DNA of 64,000 bases from Mycolicibacterium novocastrense (GCF_001570485.1 NZ_BCTA01000069.1:186001-250000), one strand, 5' to 3'. Positions 47,567 through 56,529 are shown, counted from the first letter of the stretch. A program made the numbers and translations. The notes: generated by a model not told the origin, from the letters alone.

Positions 47567-48750
47567 GCGATGCAGGCGCCGGTGGGCACGCGTTCGCTGT
47601 TGCCCAACTTGGCCAGTTGCGCCGACACCTCGTTGGCGGTCAGCACGAAACCGGTGTCGGCGTCGTCGACCGCGGCACCGAACACCACGCCCAGCACCCG
47701 CCCCTCACGGTCGATCATCGGGCCACCCGAATTACCTTGGCGCACAGTTCCTCTGATCGTGTAGACCTCGCGCTCGACGGTGGTGGTGCGATAGATGTCG
47801 GGACCGCTCAGCTCGATGATCTCGCGGACGCGCGCCGGTGTGGCGACGAAGTTCCCGCCGCCGGGATAGCCCATCACGACGGCGTCGGTGCCGGTGGTGG
47901 CCGGTGTGTCGGCGAACGACAACGGGGCCGACGGCAGGTCCGGCACGTCGAGGATCGAGATGTCGGCTTGCGGGTCGTAGGACACGACGAAGGCGTCGTA
48001 GGTCTGCCCGTCGGCCTCGACGGTGACGCTCTCCGATCCGGCGACCACGTGCGCGTTCGAGATCACGCGGTTGCTGGCTGCGACGAAGCCGGTTCCTTCG
48101 AGGACCTTCTGGCAACCCGGGGCGACCCCGCGGATCTTGACGACGCTGGGCCGCGCCGACGCCACGACCGGGTCCGCGGCCAGTGCGGCGTCGGGCGCGT
48201 CGACGGCCACGATCGGGGTGCGCCCGAAGGGCTGCAGCACATCGGGCAGCCCGGACGTGTCCAACAACGCCGAGAGCCGCTTCGGCACCTCGCGCAGCCA
48301 CCCCGGCGCCAGGTCGTTGACCTCCTTGAGCACCTGCGAGCCACGCACGGCCGCGGCGAGGTTCGGTTGGTCGGACGACTGCAGTGGGTACGTCAGCATC
48401 CACGCGGCCACCAGGACGGCCACGATCTGGATTGCCACCCCGATCAGCGAGTCGACCGCCCGCAGCGAGCGGTTGCGGATGGCGCTGCGCACCGCCCGGC
48501 CGAGCACGACGCCGGCGATCTCGCCGACGACGACCAGCGCCAGGATCAAAAACAGCGTCACGAACAGCTTGGTGCGGGGCCCCTCGATGTTGGCGACCAG
48601 ATGGGGCGCCAGCAGCACCCCGGCGACGGCACCGAGCACCACCCCGAGAAACGACAGCATCGAGCCCAGCGCGCCCGAGCGCCAGCCCGAAATACCCGCC
48701 ACGAAGGCGATGCCGAGGACGACGAGGTCCACCCACTGTGACGATGTCAT
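47563..48750 (-). CDS. marP: Acid-resistance periplasmic serine protease MarP
   Basis: 395 residues, ATG at 48750. The first 150 residues hold four membrane helices of the CvpA type (VVLGIAFVAGISGWRSGALG onwards), followed by a periplasmic trypsin-like domain. The triad is His in ISNAHVVAGS, Asp in ADISILDV and Ser in QGNSGGPMID; two cysteines (CQKV and the C-terminal GACIA) can make the regulatory disulfide. In M. tuberculosis MarP keeps cytoplasmic pH at low external pH and activates RipA. Downstream partner of the Nudix gene (ATGA overlap). Rv3671c. Confidence 0.93.
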   Translation of the reverse strand: MTSSQWVDLVVLGIAFVAGISGWRSGALGSMLSFLGVVLGAVAGVLLAPHLVANIEGPRTKLFVTLFLILALVVVGEIAGVVLGRAVRSAIRNRSLRAVDSLIGVAIQIVAVLVAAWMLTYPLQSSDQPNLAAAVRGSQVLKEVNDLAPGWLREVPKRLSALLDTSGLPDVLQPFGRTPIVAVDAPDAALAADPVVASARPSVVKIRGVAPGCQKVLEGTGFVAASNRVISNAHVVAGSESVTVEADGQTYDAFVVSYDPQADISILDVPDLPSAPLSFADTPATTGTDAVVMGYPGGGNFVATPARVREIIELSGPDIYRTTTVEREVYTIRGTVRQGNSGGPMIDREGRVLGVVFGAAVDDADTGFVLTANEVSAQLAKLGNSERVPTGACIA

Positions 48751-49523
48751 GGTTGTGCATCACCGTAACCGGCGCCGCGGCCGACGAGCGCCATTGCGTC
48801 CTCCAGTTCGCGCACGTCGCCGGTATTCCACGGCTGGGCCCATCCGGCGACGTCGAGCATCGCCGAGATCACCTGACCGGTGAAACCCCACACCAGCATC
48901 TCGTTGAGCAGGAACGCCGGACCCGCGTACCGCCGGGTGTTGGCCTTGCGGTACACCATGATTCGGTTCTCGGGGTTGATGAACGCGCGGACCGGGACCC
49001 GGGCGACGTGCGCGGTCTCGGCCTCGTCGACGACGCCCACCGGTCCGGGGTCCGGCGAGTAGGCGAGCACCGGCACGACGTGAAATCCCGACGGGGGTAT
49101 GAACAACCGCTCCATCGTGGTGAGCGGATGCAACCGCTCGGCGTCGATCCCGGTTTCCTCGTTGGCCTCCCGCAGCGCCGTCTGCACCGGGCTGTGGTCG
49201 CCGGGCTCGACGGCACCACCGGGAAACGCGGCCTGACCTGCGTGGTGTCGCAGGGTTCCCGCGCGCACCGTGACCAGCAGGTCGGCGTCGTCGGGCACAC
49301 CGCCGGTCGGGGAGTCGGATGGTCCGGAGAACAACACCAGCACCGCAGCCTCGCGGGCGTCGGCCTGCGCCGGTTTGCCTTCGCTGGTGACCATCGCGAG
49401 CAGCTCGGGCGGTACGCGCCTGCGGTACGCCCGCTTGATGTCGCCGGCGTTGTCCAGCAACGGTTTGAGCCAGGCCGGAGCGGCATCGGGCGTCAGACCG
49501 CTGCCCTCGCTGACCCAGCTCAC
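48747..49523 (-). CDS. Nudix hydrolase, CoA-pyrophosphatase type
   Basis: 258 residues, GTG at 49523. The Nudix box is complete: GGAVEPGDHSPVQTALREAN followed by EETGI. Just before it, LLVTVRAGTLRHHAGQAAFPGG is the NuCoA motif of CoA pyrophosphatases. It may trim CoA or acyl-CoA; the M. tuberculosis relative (Rv3672c) is poorly studied. It overlaps the TlpA-like gene start-to-stop as GTGA and marP as ATGA, so the three membrane- and stress-related genes are one translation-coupled unit. Confidence 0.88.
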   Translation of the reverse strand: MSWVSEGSGLTPDAAPAWLKPLLDNAGDIKRAYRRRVPPELLAMVTSEGKPAQADAREAAVLVLFSGPSDSPTGGVPDDADLLVTVRAGTLRHHAGQAAFPGGAVEPGDHSPVQTALREANEETGIDAERLHPLTTMERLFIPPSGFHVVPVLAYSPDPGPVGVVDEAETAHVARVPVRAFINPENRIMVYRKANTRRYAGPAFLLNEMLVWGFTGQVISAMLDVAGWAQPWNTGDVRELEDAMALVGRGAGYGDAQP

Positions 49524-50179
49524 CCCGGCTCTCCCGTCCTCGCGCCGACCTGCGGCCCCACCGCTGCGGCGATCTCATCGGCGCTGGTGAAAGAGCGCGG
49601 CAGGACCTCAGCAACGCTACCGTCCGCGCGCAAGACCACGGTTGCGGGCATGACGTTGGGTACCCGCAGCGCGGCGGCGATCAGCCGCCTGCCGTCCTGC
49701 AATGTGGGCAGCCGCACGCCGAGTTCGGCCAGCCGCAGCAGCGCCGCGGTCTCGTTCTCGTCCTGGTGCACCGTCAGCACGGTCACGTCCGGTCCCATGC
49801 GTCGCTGGTATTCGGCCATCGCGGGGAGTTCGGCGGCGCACGGCGCGCACCAGTACGCCCACAGGTTGAGCACGACGACGCGGCCGGCCAGCGCCTTGGC
49901 CACGTCGACCATCACCCCGTCCCCCGCGCACTCCAGCGTGATGCCGCGCAATGCCTCGGGTCCCGCCCCGGCTCCCGGCGCGGGGCACGGCGGCAGGTCG
50001 GCCTCGGCCCGCGGGCCCGCCAGCGCTTCGGCGGTGTCGGCGGCACGGCGGTCGCGCGCACTGTCCTGCGTCGGTGCCCCGGGGGAGTCGGTGTCGCGGT
50101 CCAGCTGCGACCACAGTGCCCACCCGAGCGCCACGAGAACAACGAGCACCACGACGGTCCAACGGGTGGAGGTACGCAC
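49520..50179 (-). CDS. Membrane-anchored TlpA-like thioredoxin (Rv3673c-like)
   Basis: 219 residues, GTG at 50179. One N-terminal anchor (WTVVVLVVLVALGWALW), then a periplasmic thioredoxin fold. The redox motif is WAYWCAPCAAE. Two further cysteines (LPPCPAP, LECAG) lie before the active site, where TlpA-like proteins keep a structural disulfide. It follows nth by 21 bases and leads into the Nudix-marP pair, which suggests a shared role in extracytoplasmic protein quality. Confidence 0.88.
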   Translation of the reverse strand: MRTSTRWTVVVLVVLVALGWALWSQLDRDTDSPGAPTQDSARDRRAADTAEALAGPRAEADLPPCPAPGAGAGPEALRGITLECAGDGVMVDVAKALAGRVVVLNLWAYWCAPCAAELPAMAEYQRRMGPDVTVLTVHQDENETAALLRLAELGVRLPTLQDGRRLIAAALRVPNVMPATVVLRADGSVAEVLPRSFTSADEIAAAVGPQVGARTGEPG

Positions 50180-50200
50180 GGTCGATCGCGGCGGTTGCGG

Positions 50201-50983
50201 CTACAGGCCGGCCAAGGCCAGCAGATGCTCGGTTTCGGGCCCCTTGACCAGCGGCGCGGCGATCAGGGGGTCGGTGGGGCCGATGCCGAACGAGGGGCAG
50301 TCGTCGGCCAGCACGCAGACGCCGCACGCCGGCTTGCGCGCGTGGCAGACGCGGCGGCCGTGAAAGATCACCCGGTGGCTCAGATCGGTCCACTCACTGC
50401 GCTCGATCAACTCGCCGACCGCGTGCTCGACCTTGACCGGATCCTCTTCGGTGGTCCACCCCCAGCGGCGGACGAGCCTGCCGAAGTGGGTGTCGACCGT
50501 GATGCCGGGGACGCCGAATGCGTTGCCGAGGATGACGTTGGCGGTCTTGCGCCCGACCCCCGGCAGGCTGACCAGCTCCTCCATGGTCGCCGGAACCTCC
50601 CCGTCGAACCGCTCGACGAGTTCCTGGCCCAGCCTGATGAGCGAGTTCGCCTTGTTGCGAAAGAACCCGGTGGGCCGGATGAGCTCTTCCAGTTCGGTGC
50701 GGTCGGCCTGCGCGTAGTCCAGGGCGGTGCGATATTTCTTGAACAGCGCCGGTGTCGTGAGGTTGACCCGCTTGTCGGTGCTTTGGGCCGACAGGATCGT
50801 CGCGACGGTGAGCTCGAGGGGATTGGTGAAGTCCAGCTCGCAGTACACGTGCGGAAACGCCTGCGCCAGCGTGCGATTCATGCGCCGCGCGCGACGGACG
50901 AGGCCAATCCGCGTCTCGCCGTCCCGATTCCGGGCGCGCTTACGCGTACCCGCCTTCTTTGCCGACGCCTCGCTTACGGTCAC
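50201..50983 (-). CDS. nth: Endonuclease III (base excision repair DNA glycosylase/AP lyase)
   Basis: 260 residues from the GTG at 50983 (VTVSEASAKKAG); a start at 51019 is possible but less protein-like. The helix-hairpin-helix LPGVGRKTANVIL precedes the catalytic Asp in VDTHFGRL; the catalytic Lys is in STDKRVN. The [4Fe-4S] cluster cysteines have the spacing C-x6-C-x2-C-x5-C (CHARKPACGVCVLADDC). Removes oxidised pyrimidines. Rv3674c. A basic N-terminal tail (KKAGTRKRARNR) is typical for mycobacteria. Confidence 0.93.
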   Translation of the reverse strand: MTVSEASAKKAGTRKRARNRDGETRIGLVRRARRMNRTLAQAFPHVYCELDFTNPLELTVATILSAQSTDKRVNLTTPALFKKYRTALDYAQADRTELEELIRPTGFFRNKANSLIRLGQELVERFDGEVPATMEELVSLPGVGRKTANVILGNAFGVPGITVDTHFGRLVRRWGWTTEEDPVKVEHAVGELIERSEWTDLSHRVIFHGRRVCHARKPACGVCVLADDCPSFGIGPTDPLIAAPLVKGPETEHLLALAGL

Positions 50984-51101
50984 GAATGCCAGCGTACTGA
51001 GAGGCTGAGACAAAGCCACCGCGGATCGCGCCGTCGACCTACTGCGGACCGGTGACGATTCGTGATCCCGCTGAGACTTTCGGCGTGTTTACTTCTGCCT
51101 T

Positions 51102-51434
51102 GTGTCGTGGTTGCTCGTTGGCCTGATTCCCGGGTTGCTGATGGCTGCGACGCTCGGGCTGCAGCGCCTGGAGGCCGGCCTGCACCGCGACACGGTCTCC
51201 GCCACCGATGTGGCGCAGTTCTTCGAGCACGCCGAGCCGCTGGACGTCGACACGCTGGCGCGCGACGGAATGAGCCGGGCATTGGACGGGCTGCGTCTTC
51301 GCCAACACGTCGCGCACGCGGCCACGAGCGGGTCAACGGCGGTTATTCGGGACGAGGATCTGCCGGTACGGCCATATCCGCAGCAGACGATGAATCCCGA
51401 ATTTCAGCAGACCCGACATGCCGATCGTGTGTAG
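51102..51434 (+). CDS. Small single-span membrane protein (Rv3675-like)
   Basis: 110 residues, GTG at 51102. One hydrophobic segment (WLLVGLIPGLLMAATLGL) near the N-terminus, then a soluble part with no recognised motif. No clear ribosome site. It is located between divergent nth and crp, exactly as Rv3675. Function unknown; co-transcription with crp is possible because only 88 bases separate them, though a crp promoter probably lies in that gap. Confidence 0.7.
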   Translation: MSWLLVGLIPGLLMAATLGLQRLEAGLHRDTVSATDVAQFFEHAEPLDVDTLARDGMSRALDGLRLRQHVAHAATSGSTAVIRDEDLPVRPYPQQTMNPEFQQTRHADRV

Positions 51435-51522
51435 CGTGGGCTGGTCACGAAACCGGGTACCTCTAGACTTATCTCGCTTACCGATAGAGGTCGGCTTCAC
51501 CTAACAGCTTAAGAGGGGCAAC

Positions 51523-52197
51523 GTGGACGAGATCCTGGCGCGGGCCGGAATCTTCCAGGGGGTCGAACCCAGCGCCGTCACCGCGCTGACCAAGCAACTG
51601 CAGCCAGTCGACTTCCCCCGTGGACACACCGTGTTCGCCGAGGGTGAGCCCGGCGACCGGCTCTACATCATCATTTCCGGCAAGGTCAAGATCGGGCGCC
51701 GCTCGCCGGACGGCCGCGAGAACCTGCTCACGATCATGGGTCCGTCGGACATGTTCGGTGAACTCTCGATCTTCGACCCCGGTCCGCGGACGTCGAGCGC
51801 GACCACCATCACCGAGGTTCGCGCGGTGTCGATGGACCGCGACGCGCTGCGGGCGTGGATCGCCGACCGGCCCGAGATCGCCGAGCAGCTGCTGCGGGTG
51901 CTCGCCCGCCGGTTGCGTCGCACCAACAACAACCTCGCCGACCTGATCTTCACCGACGTTCCCGGCCGGGTGGCCAAGCAGCTGCTTCAGCTGGCGCAGC
52001 GGTTCGGCACCCAGGAGGGTGGCGCGCTGCGGGTGACCCACGACCTCACCCAGGAGGAGATCGCCCAGCTCGTCGGCGCGTCGAGGGAGACCGTCAATAA
52101 GGCGCTCGCCGACTTCGCTCATCGCGGTTGGATTCGCTTGGAGGGCAAGAGCGTTCTGATCTCCGACTCGGAACGGCTGGCCCGCCGAGCGCGGTAG
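51523..52197 (+). CDS. crp: cAMP receptor protein (CRP/FNR-family regulator)
   Basis: 224 residues, GTG at 51523 with AAGAGGGG before it, the same length as M. tuberculosis CRP (Rv3676). The cyclic nucleotide domain (about 15-130) has the phosphate-binding cassette FGELSIFDPGPRTSSA. A long dimer helix follows, then the winged helix-turn-helix (about 165-210, LTQEEIAQLVGASRETVNKALADF). It controls dozens of genes in response to cAMP, including stress and resuscitation functions. The partner cyclase is encoded at 26865-28469. Confidence 0.97.
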   Translation: MDEILARAGIFQGVEPSAVTALTKQLQPVDFPRGHTVFAEGEPGDRLYIIISGKVKIGRRSPDGRENLLTIMGPSDMFGELSIFDPGPRTSSATTITEVRAVSMDRDALRAWIADRPEIAEQLLRVLARRLRRTNNNLADLIFTDVPGRVAKQLLQLAQRFGTQEGGALRVTHDLTQEEIAQLVGASRETVNKALADFAHRGWIRLEGKSVLISDSERLARRAR

Positions 52198-52245
52198 CGA
52201 TTTGTGGAGCCGCACCGGCGATGAGCGCCGGTAGGACTCCACAAC

Positions 52246-53022
52246 TCAGGCGCGCAGATAGTCGAGCTGCGCTTGGACGCTCCACTCGGCCACGTCCCAC
52301 AGCTTCTCGTCGACGTCGGTATAGACGTGCTCGACGACCTGTCGCACGCTGGCGTCGTCGCCGAGCTCTCGCAACGCCGCGCGCACCTGGTCGAGCCGCT
52401 CTTCGCGGTGTGCCAGGTACATGTCGGTGACGGCTTCGAGGTCCTCGAGATCGGGCCCGTGTCCGGGCAGCACGGTGCGCGGCCCGAGGCCCCGCAGCCG
52501 CTGCAGTGACTCGAGGTAGTCGGCGAGACTGCCGTCCTCTTTGTCGATGACGGTCGTCCCGCGGCCCAGCACGGTGTCGGCGGTCAGCACCGCGTCGTCG
52601 AGCAGGAACGACACCGAGTCCACGGTGTGCCCCGGTGTCGCCATCACGGTGATCCGCAGCCCGGCGGCCTCGATGACCTCACCGTCGGTGAGCGGGCCGC
52701 CGAGGCCTCGCAGGAATCCGCTGCCCACGGATCGCACCACCGCACCCGTGCGGTCGACGATCTTGTCGATGGCGCCGGTGTGGTCCTCGTGTTTGTGGCT
52801 GATCAGCACCAGCGGAATCGTGCCGAGTTCCGCGAGCCGCCCGACGTGCTCGTCGTCATCGGGTCCGGGGTCGACGACGACCATCTCGTCGCTGCCGGGG
52901 CCGCGCAACACCCACGTGTTGGTGCCTTCCAGCGTCAACAAACCGGGGTTGTCGCACAGCAGCACGGAGGCGGTGTCGGTGACCGGACGCAGCCCTCCGT
53001 ACGCCGGATGCTCCGCCGTCAC
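52246..53022 (-). CDS. MBL-fold metallo-hydrolase (Rv3677c-like)
   Basis: 258 residues, GTG at 53022. Metal ligands are HKHEDHTGA (the HxHxDH motif), His in TPGHTVDS, and Asp in LTADTVLG; the C-terminal His is in LPGHGPDL. A C-terminal winged-helix-like part (YLAHREERLDQVRAAL) places it with the LACTB2-like group. Substrate unknown. The stop/start with the RidA gene overlap as GTGA. Confidence 0.88.
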   Translation of the reverse strand: MTAEHPAYGGLRPVTDTASVLLCDNPGLLTLEGTNTWVLRGPGSDEMVVVDPGPDDDEHVGRLAELGTIPLVLISHKHEDHTGAIDKIVDRTGAVVRSVGSGFLRGLGGPLTDGEVIEAAGLRITVMATPGHTVDSVSFLLDDAVLTADTVLGRGTTVIDKEDGSLADYLESLQRLRGLGPRTVLPGHGPDLEDLEAVTDMYLAHREERLDQVRAALRELGDDASVRQVVEHVYTDVDEKLWDVAEWSVQAQLDYLRA

Positions 53023-53474
53023 GCGACCTCCACGATCACTTCCACCTCGACCGGGGCGTCCCTGGGCAGCTCGGACACCCCGACCGCGGAACGCGCATGC
53101 GCGCCGGCCTCCCCGAACACCTCACCGAACAGTTCCGACGCGCCGTTGATCACACCCGGCTGACCGTGGAATCCAGGAGCCGAGGCGACGAACCCGACCA
53201 CCTTGACCACCCGGGTCACCGCGTCGATGCCGACAAGCGAGTGCACCGCGGCCAGCGCGTTGAGCGCGCACACCCGGGCCAGCTCATGGGCCTGCTCGGG
53301 TGCCACCGGACCGCCGACCTTCCCGGTGAGCACCAGCTCGCCGTCTCGGATAGGCAGCTGGCCCGCGGTGTAGACGAGGTTGCCGGTGCGTACCGCGGGC
53401 ACGTAGGCCGCCAACGGCGCGACCAGTGGAGGCAGTTCGATGCCCAACTCCGCCAGCCGCGCGGAGGGTGTCAC
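53019..53474 (-). CDS. RidA-family protein (YjgF/UK114; reactive enamine/imine deaminase-like)
   Basis: 151 residues, GTG at 53474. The fold is recognisable from VYTAGQLPIRDGEL and ALAAVHSLVGIDAVTRVVKVVGFVAS. It is one of the longer RidA subfamilies and lacks the canonical Arg-Cys pair at the end of the barrel, so 2-aminoacrylate deaminase activity is not assured. Coupled to the 53-residue gene upstream and the MBL gene downstream, each by GTGA. Confidence 0.85.
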   Translation of the reverse strand: MTPSARLAELGIELPPLVAPLAAYVPAVRTGNLVYTAGQLPIRDGELVLTGKVGGPVAPEQAHELARVCALNALAAVHSLVGIDAVTRVVKVVGFVASAPGFHGQPGVINGASELFGEVFGEAGAHARSAVGVSELPRDAPVEVEVIVEVA

Positions 53475-53632
53475 TTGGGACGCTTGAGGTAGGCGACGTG
53501 CTGTTCACCCGTGGGCCCCGGCAGCACAGACACCAACTCCCAACCGTCCTCGCCCCACTGATCGAGGATCTGCTTGGTGGCGTGGGTCAGCAGCGGAACG
53601 GTGGAGTACTCCCACCGGGTCGATTCGGTCAT
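53471..53632 (-). CDS. Small DUF4177-type protein (53 residues)
   Basis: Read directly from the minus strand: ATG at 53632, stop TGA at 53473-53471. The peptide starts MTESTRWEYSTVPLLTH and ends with a DGWELVSV segment followed by AYLKRPK. The WEYxxVxL ... WGxxGWELVSV pattern is that of DUF4177. The stop overlaps the RidA start as GTGA, so it is the first gene of a three-gene unit. M. tuberculosis has a small gene in the same place (Rv3678A). Function unknown. Confidence 0.8.
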   Translation of the reverse strand: MTESTRWEYSTVPLLTHATKQILDQWGEDGWELVSVLPGPTGEQHVAYLKRPK

Positions 53633-53708
53633 GCGCCCGAGCTTATCTCCGGAGGGCTACGAGCCGCGGACCTGCGGAGCGCGAAAGTTCGTTGGCTAGC
53701 ATGCACGG

Positions 53709-54728
53709 GTGGCTCCCACTACCAATGGCGGTAGATCCGTCGGCTGGCCCTCCCGGCTGAGCAAGGCTCGCCTGCACTTCGTCACCGGCAAGGGTGGCAC
53801 CGGCAAATCGACGATCGCTGCATCGCTGGCGTTGGCGCTGGCCGCGGGCGGCCGCAAGGTGCTGTTGGTGGAAGTCGAAGGGCGCCAAGGCATTGCGCAG
53901 TTGTTCGACGTGCCGCCACTGCCCTACCAGGAGGTCAAGATCGCGACCGCCGAGGGCGGCGGTCAGGTCAACGCGCTGGCCATCGACACCGAGGCCGCGT
54001 TCCTGGAGTACCTCGAGATGTTCTACAACCTGGGTCTGGCCGGGCGCGCGATGCGCCGGATCGGGGCCGTCGAGTTCGCGACCACGATCGCGCCGGGTCT
54101 GCGCGACGTGCTGCTGACCGGCAAGATCCGCGAGATCGTGACCCGCGCGGAGAAAGGCAAACAGCCCGTCTACGACGCCGTCGTGGTCGATTCCCCGCCG
54201 ACGGGTCGCATCGCTCGGTTCCTCGATGTCACCAAGGCGGTGTCGGATCTGGCCAAGGGCGGCCCGGTGCACGGCCAGGCCGAAAGCGTGGTCAAGGTGC
54301 TGCACTCCGACATGACCGCCATCCATCTGGTCACGCTGCTCGAGGCGCTGCCCATCCAGGAGACACTGGAGGCCATCGACGAGCTCAAGGAACTCGGCCT
54401 GCCCATCGGCAGCGTCATCGTCAACCGCAACATCCCCGCTTACCTGCCTGCCGATGCGTTGACCAAGGCGGCCGAAGGAGACATCGACGCCGACACCGTG
54501 CGAGCCGAACTGGCCGAGGCTGGAATCACGTTGTCGGACTCCGATTTCGCCGGCCTGTTGACCGAGACGATCCAGCACGCGACCCGGATCAAGGCGCGCG
54601 CCGAAAGCGCGGAGCAGCTCGACGCGCTGGACGTGGCGCGCCTGCAGTTGCCGCAGATCGTCGACGGTGTCGACCTCGGCAGCCTGTACGAACTCGCAGA
54701 AGAACTCGAACGCCAGGGGGTGCGATGA
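53709..54728 (+). CDS. bagA: Get3/ArsA-like ATPase, first of a pair (BagA)
   Basis: 339 residues, GTG at 53709. The deviant Walker A is FVTGKGGTGKSTIA (about residues 25-38), the switch I region is VEVEGRQGIAQLF and the switch II Asp is in VVVDSPPTG. It belongs to the anion-transporter ATPase (ArsA/Get3) family without arsenite cysteines. In M. tuberculosis the pair Rv3679/Rv3680 has been linked to tolerance of nitric oxide and glycerol toxicity (from memory). Overlaps its partner as ATGA. Confidence 0.87.
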   Translation: MAPTTNGGRSVGWPSRLSKARLHFVTGKGGTGKSTIAASLALALAAGGRKVLLVEVEGRQGIAQLFDVPPLPYQEVKIATAEGGGQVNALAIDTEAAFLEYLEMFYNLGLAGRAMRRIGAVEFATTIAPGLRDVLLTGKIREIVTRAEKGKQPVYDAVVVDSPPTGRIARFLDVTKAVSDLAKGGPVHGQAESVVKVLHSDMTAIHLVTLLEALPIQETLEAIDELKELGLPIGSVIVNRNIPAYLPADALTKAAEGDIDADTVRAELAEAGITLSDSDFAGLLTETIQHATRIKARAESAEQLDALDVARLQLPQIVDGVDLGSLYELAEELERQGVR

Positions 54729-55855
54729 TGAGTGCGACTCCACCGGCCCTCGACATGGGCTCGATTCTCAAGGACACGTCGAACCGCGTCGTGGTGTGCT
54801 GCGGGGCGGGAGGCGTCGGCAAGACCACCACCGCGGCGGCGATGGCACTGCGCGCGGCGGAGTACGGCAGGACCGTCGTGGTGCTGACCATCGACCCGGC
54901 CAAGCGGCTCGCCCAGGCGCTGGGCATCAAGACGCTCGGCAACACCCCGCAACGGGTTCCGCTGGCCCCCGAGGTGTCGGGCGAACTGCACGCGATGATG
55001 CTCGACATGCGCCGCACGTTCGACGAGATGGTCATCCAGTACTCGGGAACCCAACGGGCGCAAGAGATCCTGGACAACCAGTTCTATCAGACGGTGGCCA
55101 CCTCGCTGGCCGGCACTCAGGAGTACATGGCCATGGAGAAGCTCGGCCAGCTCCTGGCCGAGGACCGGTGGGATCTGGTGGTCGTCGACACACCGCCGTC
55201 ACGCAACGCGTTGGATTTCCTGGACGCGCCAAAACGGTTGGGCGGCTTCATGGACAGCAGGCTCTGGAAGCTGCTGCTGGGTCCAGGCCGGGGTATCGGC
55301 CGGTTGGTCACGGGCGCGATGGGGCTGGCGATGAAAGCGCTGTCCACGGTTCTCGGTTCGCAGATGCTCTCGGACGCAGCGTCTTTCGTGCAGTCCCTGG
55401 ACTCGACGTTCGGCGGCTTCCGTGAGAAGGCCGACCGTACTTATGAATTGCTCAAGCGGCGCGGGACGCAGTTCGTGGTGGTCTCGGCGGCCGAACCCGA
55501 TGCGCTTCGCGAGGCGTCGTTCTTCGTCGACCGACTCTCCGAGGAGCACATGCCGCTGGCCGGTTTGATCCTCAACCGCACCCACCCGATGCTGTGCGAT
55601 CTGCACGCCGAGAAGGCCGAGGAGGCCGCCGAAACCCTCGAGAAGAGCGATCCGGAGTCGGTGCCGGCGGCGGTGCTGCGGATTCACGCCGACCGGGCCA
55701 TGACCGCCAAACGCGAGATCCGACTGCTGTCGCGCTTCACCGGGGCCAACCCGCACGTATCGATCGTGGGCGTGCCCTCGCTGCCGTTCGACGTCTCAGA
55801 CCTGGAGGCGCTGCGGGCGATCGCCGATCAGATCACCGGCGAGAGCGCCGCGTAG
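54725..55855 (+). CDS. bagB: Get3/ArsA-like ATPase, second of a pair (BagB)
   Basis: 376 residues, ATG at 54725 (a second ATG directly after it is equally possible). The deviant Walker A reads CCGAGGVGKTTTAA, switch I TIDPAKRLAQALG, and switch II VVVDTPPSRNALDF. A helical insertion (about 150-230) is larger than in BagA and may bind the client. The two subunits probably form a heterodimer. It converges on whiB4. Confidence 0.87.
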   Translation: MMSATPPALDMGSILKDTSNRVVVCCGAGGVGKTTTAAAMALRAAEYGRTVVVLTIDPAKRLAQALGIKTLGNTPQRVPLAPEVSGELHAMMLDMRRTFDEMVIQYSGTQRAQEILDNQFYQTVATSLAGTQEYMAMEKLGQLLAEDRWDLVVVDTPPSRNALDFLDAPKRLGGFMDSRLWKLLLGPGRGIGRLVTGAMGLAMKALSTVLGSQMLSDAASFVQSLDSTFGGFREKADRTYELLKRRGTQFVVVSAAEPDALREASFFVDRLSEEHMPLAGLILNRTHPMLCDLHAEKAEEAAETLEKSDPESVPAAVLRIHADRAMTAKREIRLLSRFTGANPHVSIVGVPSLPFDVSDLEALRAIADQITGESAA

Positions 55856-55877
55856 CGGGCGAAGACTCCCGCGCGGA

Positions 55878-56234
55878 TCAGACCGCGTTGCGGTGTTTGC
55901 GCTGGGCGCTGAAGAACTCCGCCCAGGAGACGACCTCGGGATGCTGCTTGAGCAGGGCGCGGCGTTGCCGTTCGGTCATTCCACCCCAGACCCCGAACTC
56001 CACCCGGTTGTCGAGCGCGTCGGCGCCGCACTCGAGAATCACCGGACAATGCCGGCAGATCACCGCGGCTTTGCGCTGTGCGGCCCCCCGGACGAACAGC
56101 TCATCAGGATCGGTCTGGCGGCATCGAGCCTGCGACACCCAGGCGATGCGGGCCTCGGCCTCGGCACCGTGGACGACGCTGTGAGCCGACGATGTCATCG
56201 CGGTCCTGCGCGCCGCGGGCCTCGTAGCTGACAC
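55878..56234 (-). CDS. whiB4: Redox-sensing transcription factor WhiB4
   Basis: 118 residues, the exact length of M. tuberculosis WhiB4, GTG at 56234 with GGAGGGAA before it. The four cluster cysteines are C38, C60, C63 and C69, in the order C..CxxC..C. The turn GVWGGMTE and the basic AQRKHR tail bind DNA. WhiB4 senses oxygen and oxidants through its [4Fe-4S] cluster and regulates antioxidant and beta-lactam-tolerance genes. Divergent from ponA2 across 295 bases. Confidence 0.96.
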   Translation of the reverse strand: MSATRPAARRTAMTSSAHSVVHGAEAEARIAWVSQARCRQTDPDELFVRGAAQRKAAVICRHCPVILECGADALDNRVEFGVWGGMTERQRRALLKQHPEVVSWAEFFSAQRKHRNAV

Positions 56235-56336
56235 CAGAGTTCCCTCCGTTCCAACCGCCCCCCGGTCAACACCGGTACGGCGCGATCCCTGGTAGTAGAG
56301 CGCTCATGCGATCTACGTCACATTGCGAGGGGTCAG

Positions 56337-56352
56337 TGTGACCTGTATCGCA
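56337..56352. promoter_or_regulatory. Candidate CRP-binding palindrome between whiB4 and ponA2
   Basis: TGTGACCTGTATCGCA fits the mycobacterial CRP consensus TGTGA-N6-TCACA with a single mismatch (TCGCA). It is 103 bases from the whiB4 start and 178 bases from the ponA2 start, so it could act on either gene. A second, outward-facing GTCACA half-site lies about 20 bases to the left. The crp gene itself is 4 kb upstream. Confidence 0.5.
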
Positions 56353-56529
56353 CTGTCCGACCAAATTAGATGGTCAAAGCCGTCTTGCGCAATACGTACG
56401 CCTCCACTTTTTTGGGACGACCGTGCCGTCAGTCGGCAAAATTGACGTCCGCGCCGCTCGACGCGTTTTTGCGGTCCGGCGATCGCCCGTGAGGAGCCGA
56501 CATTTTGCGACGTCGTTAGTCTGTACGTC

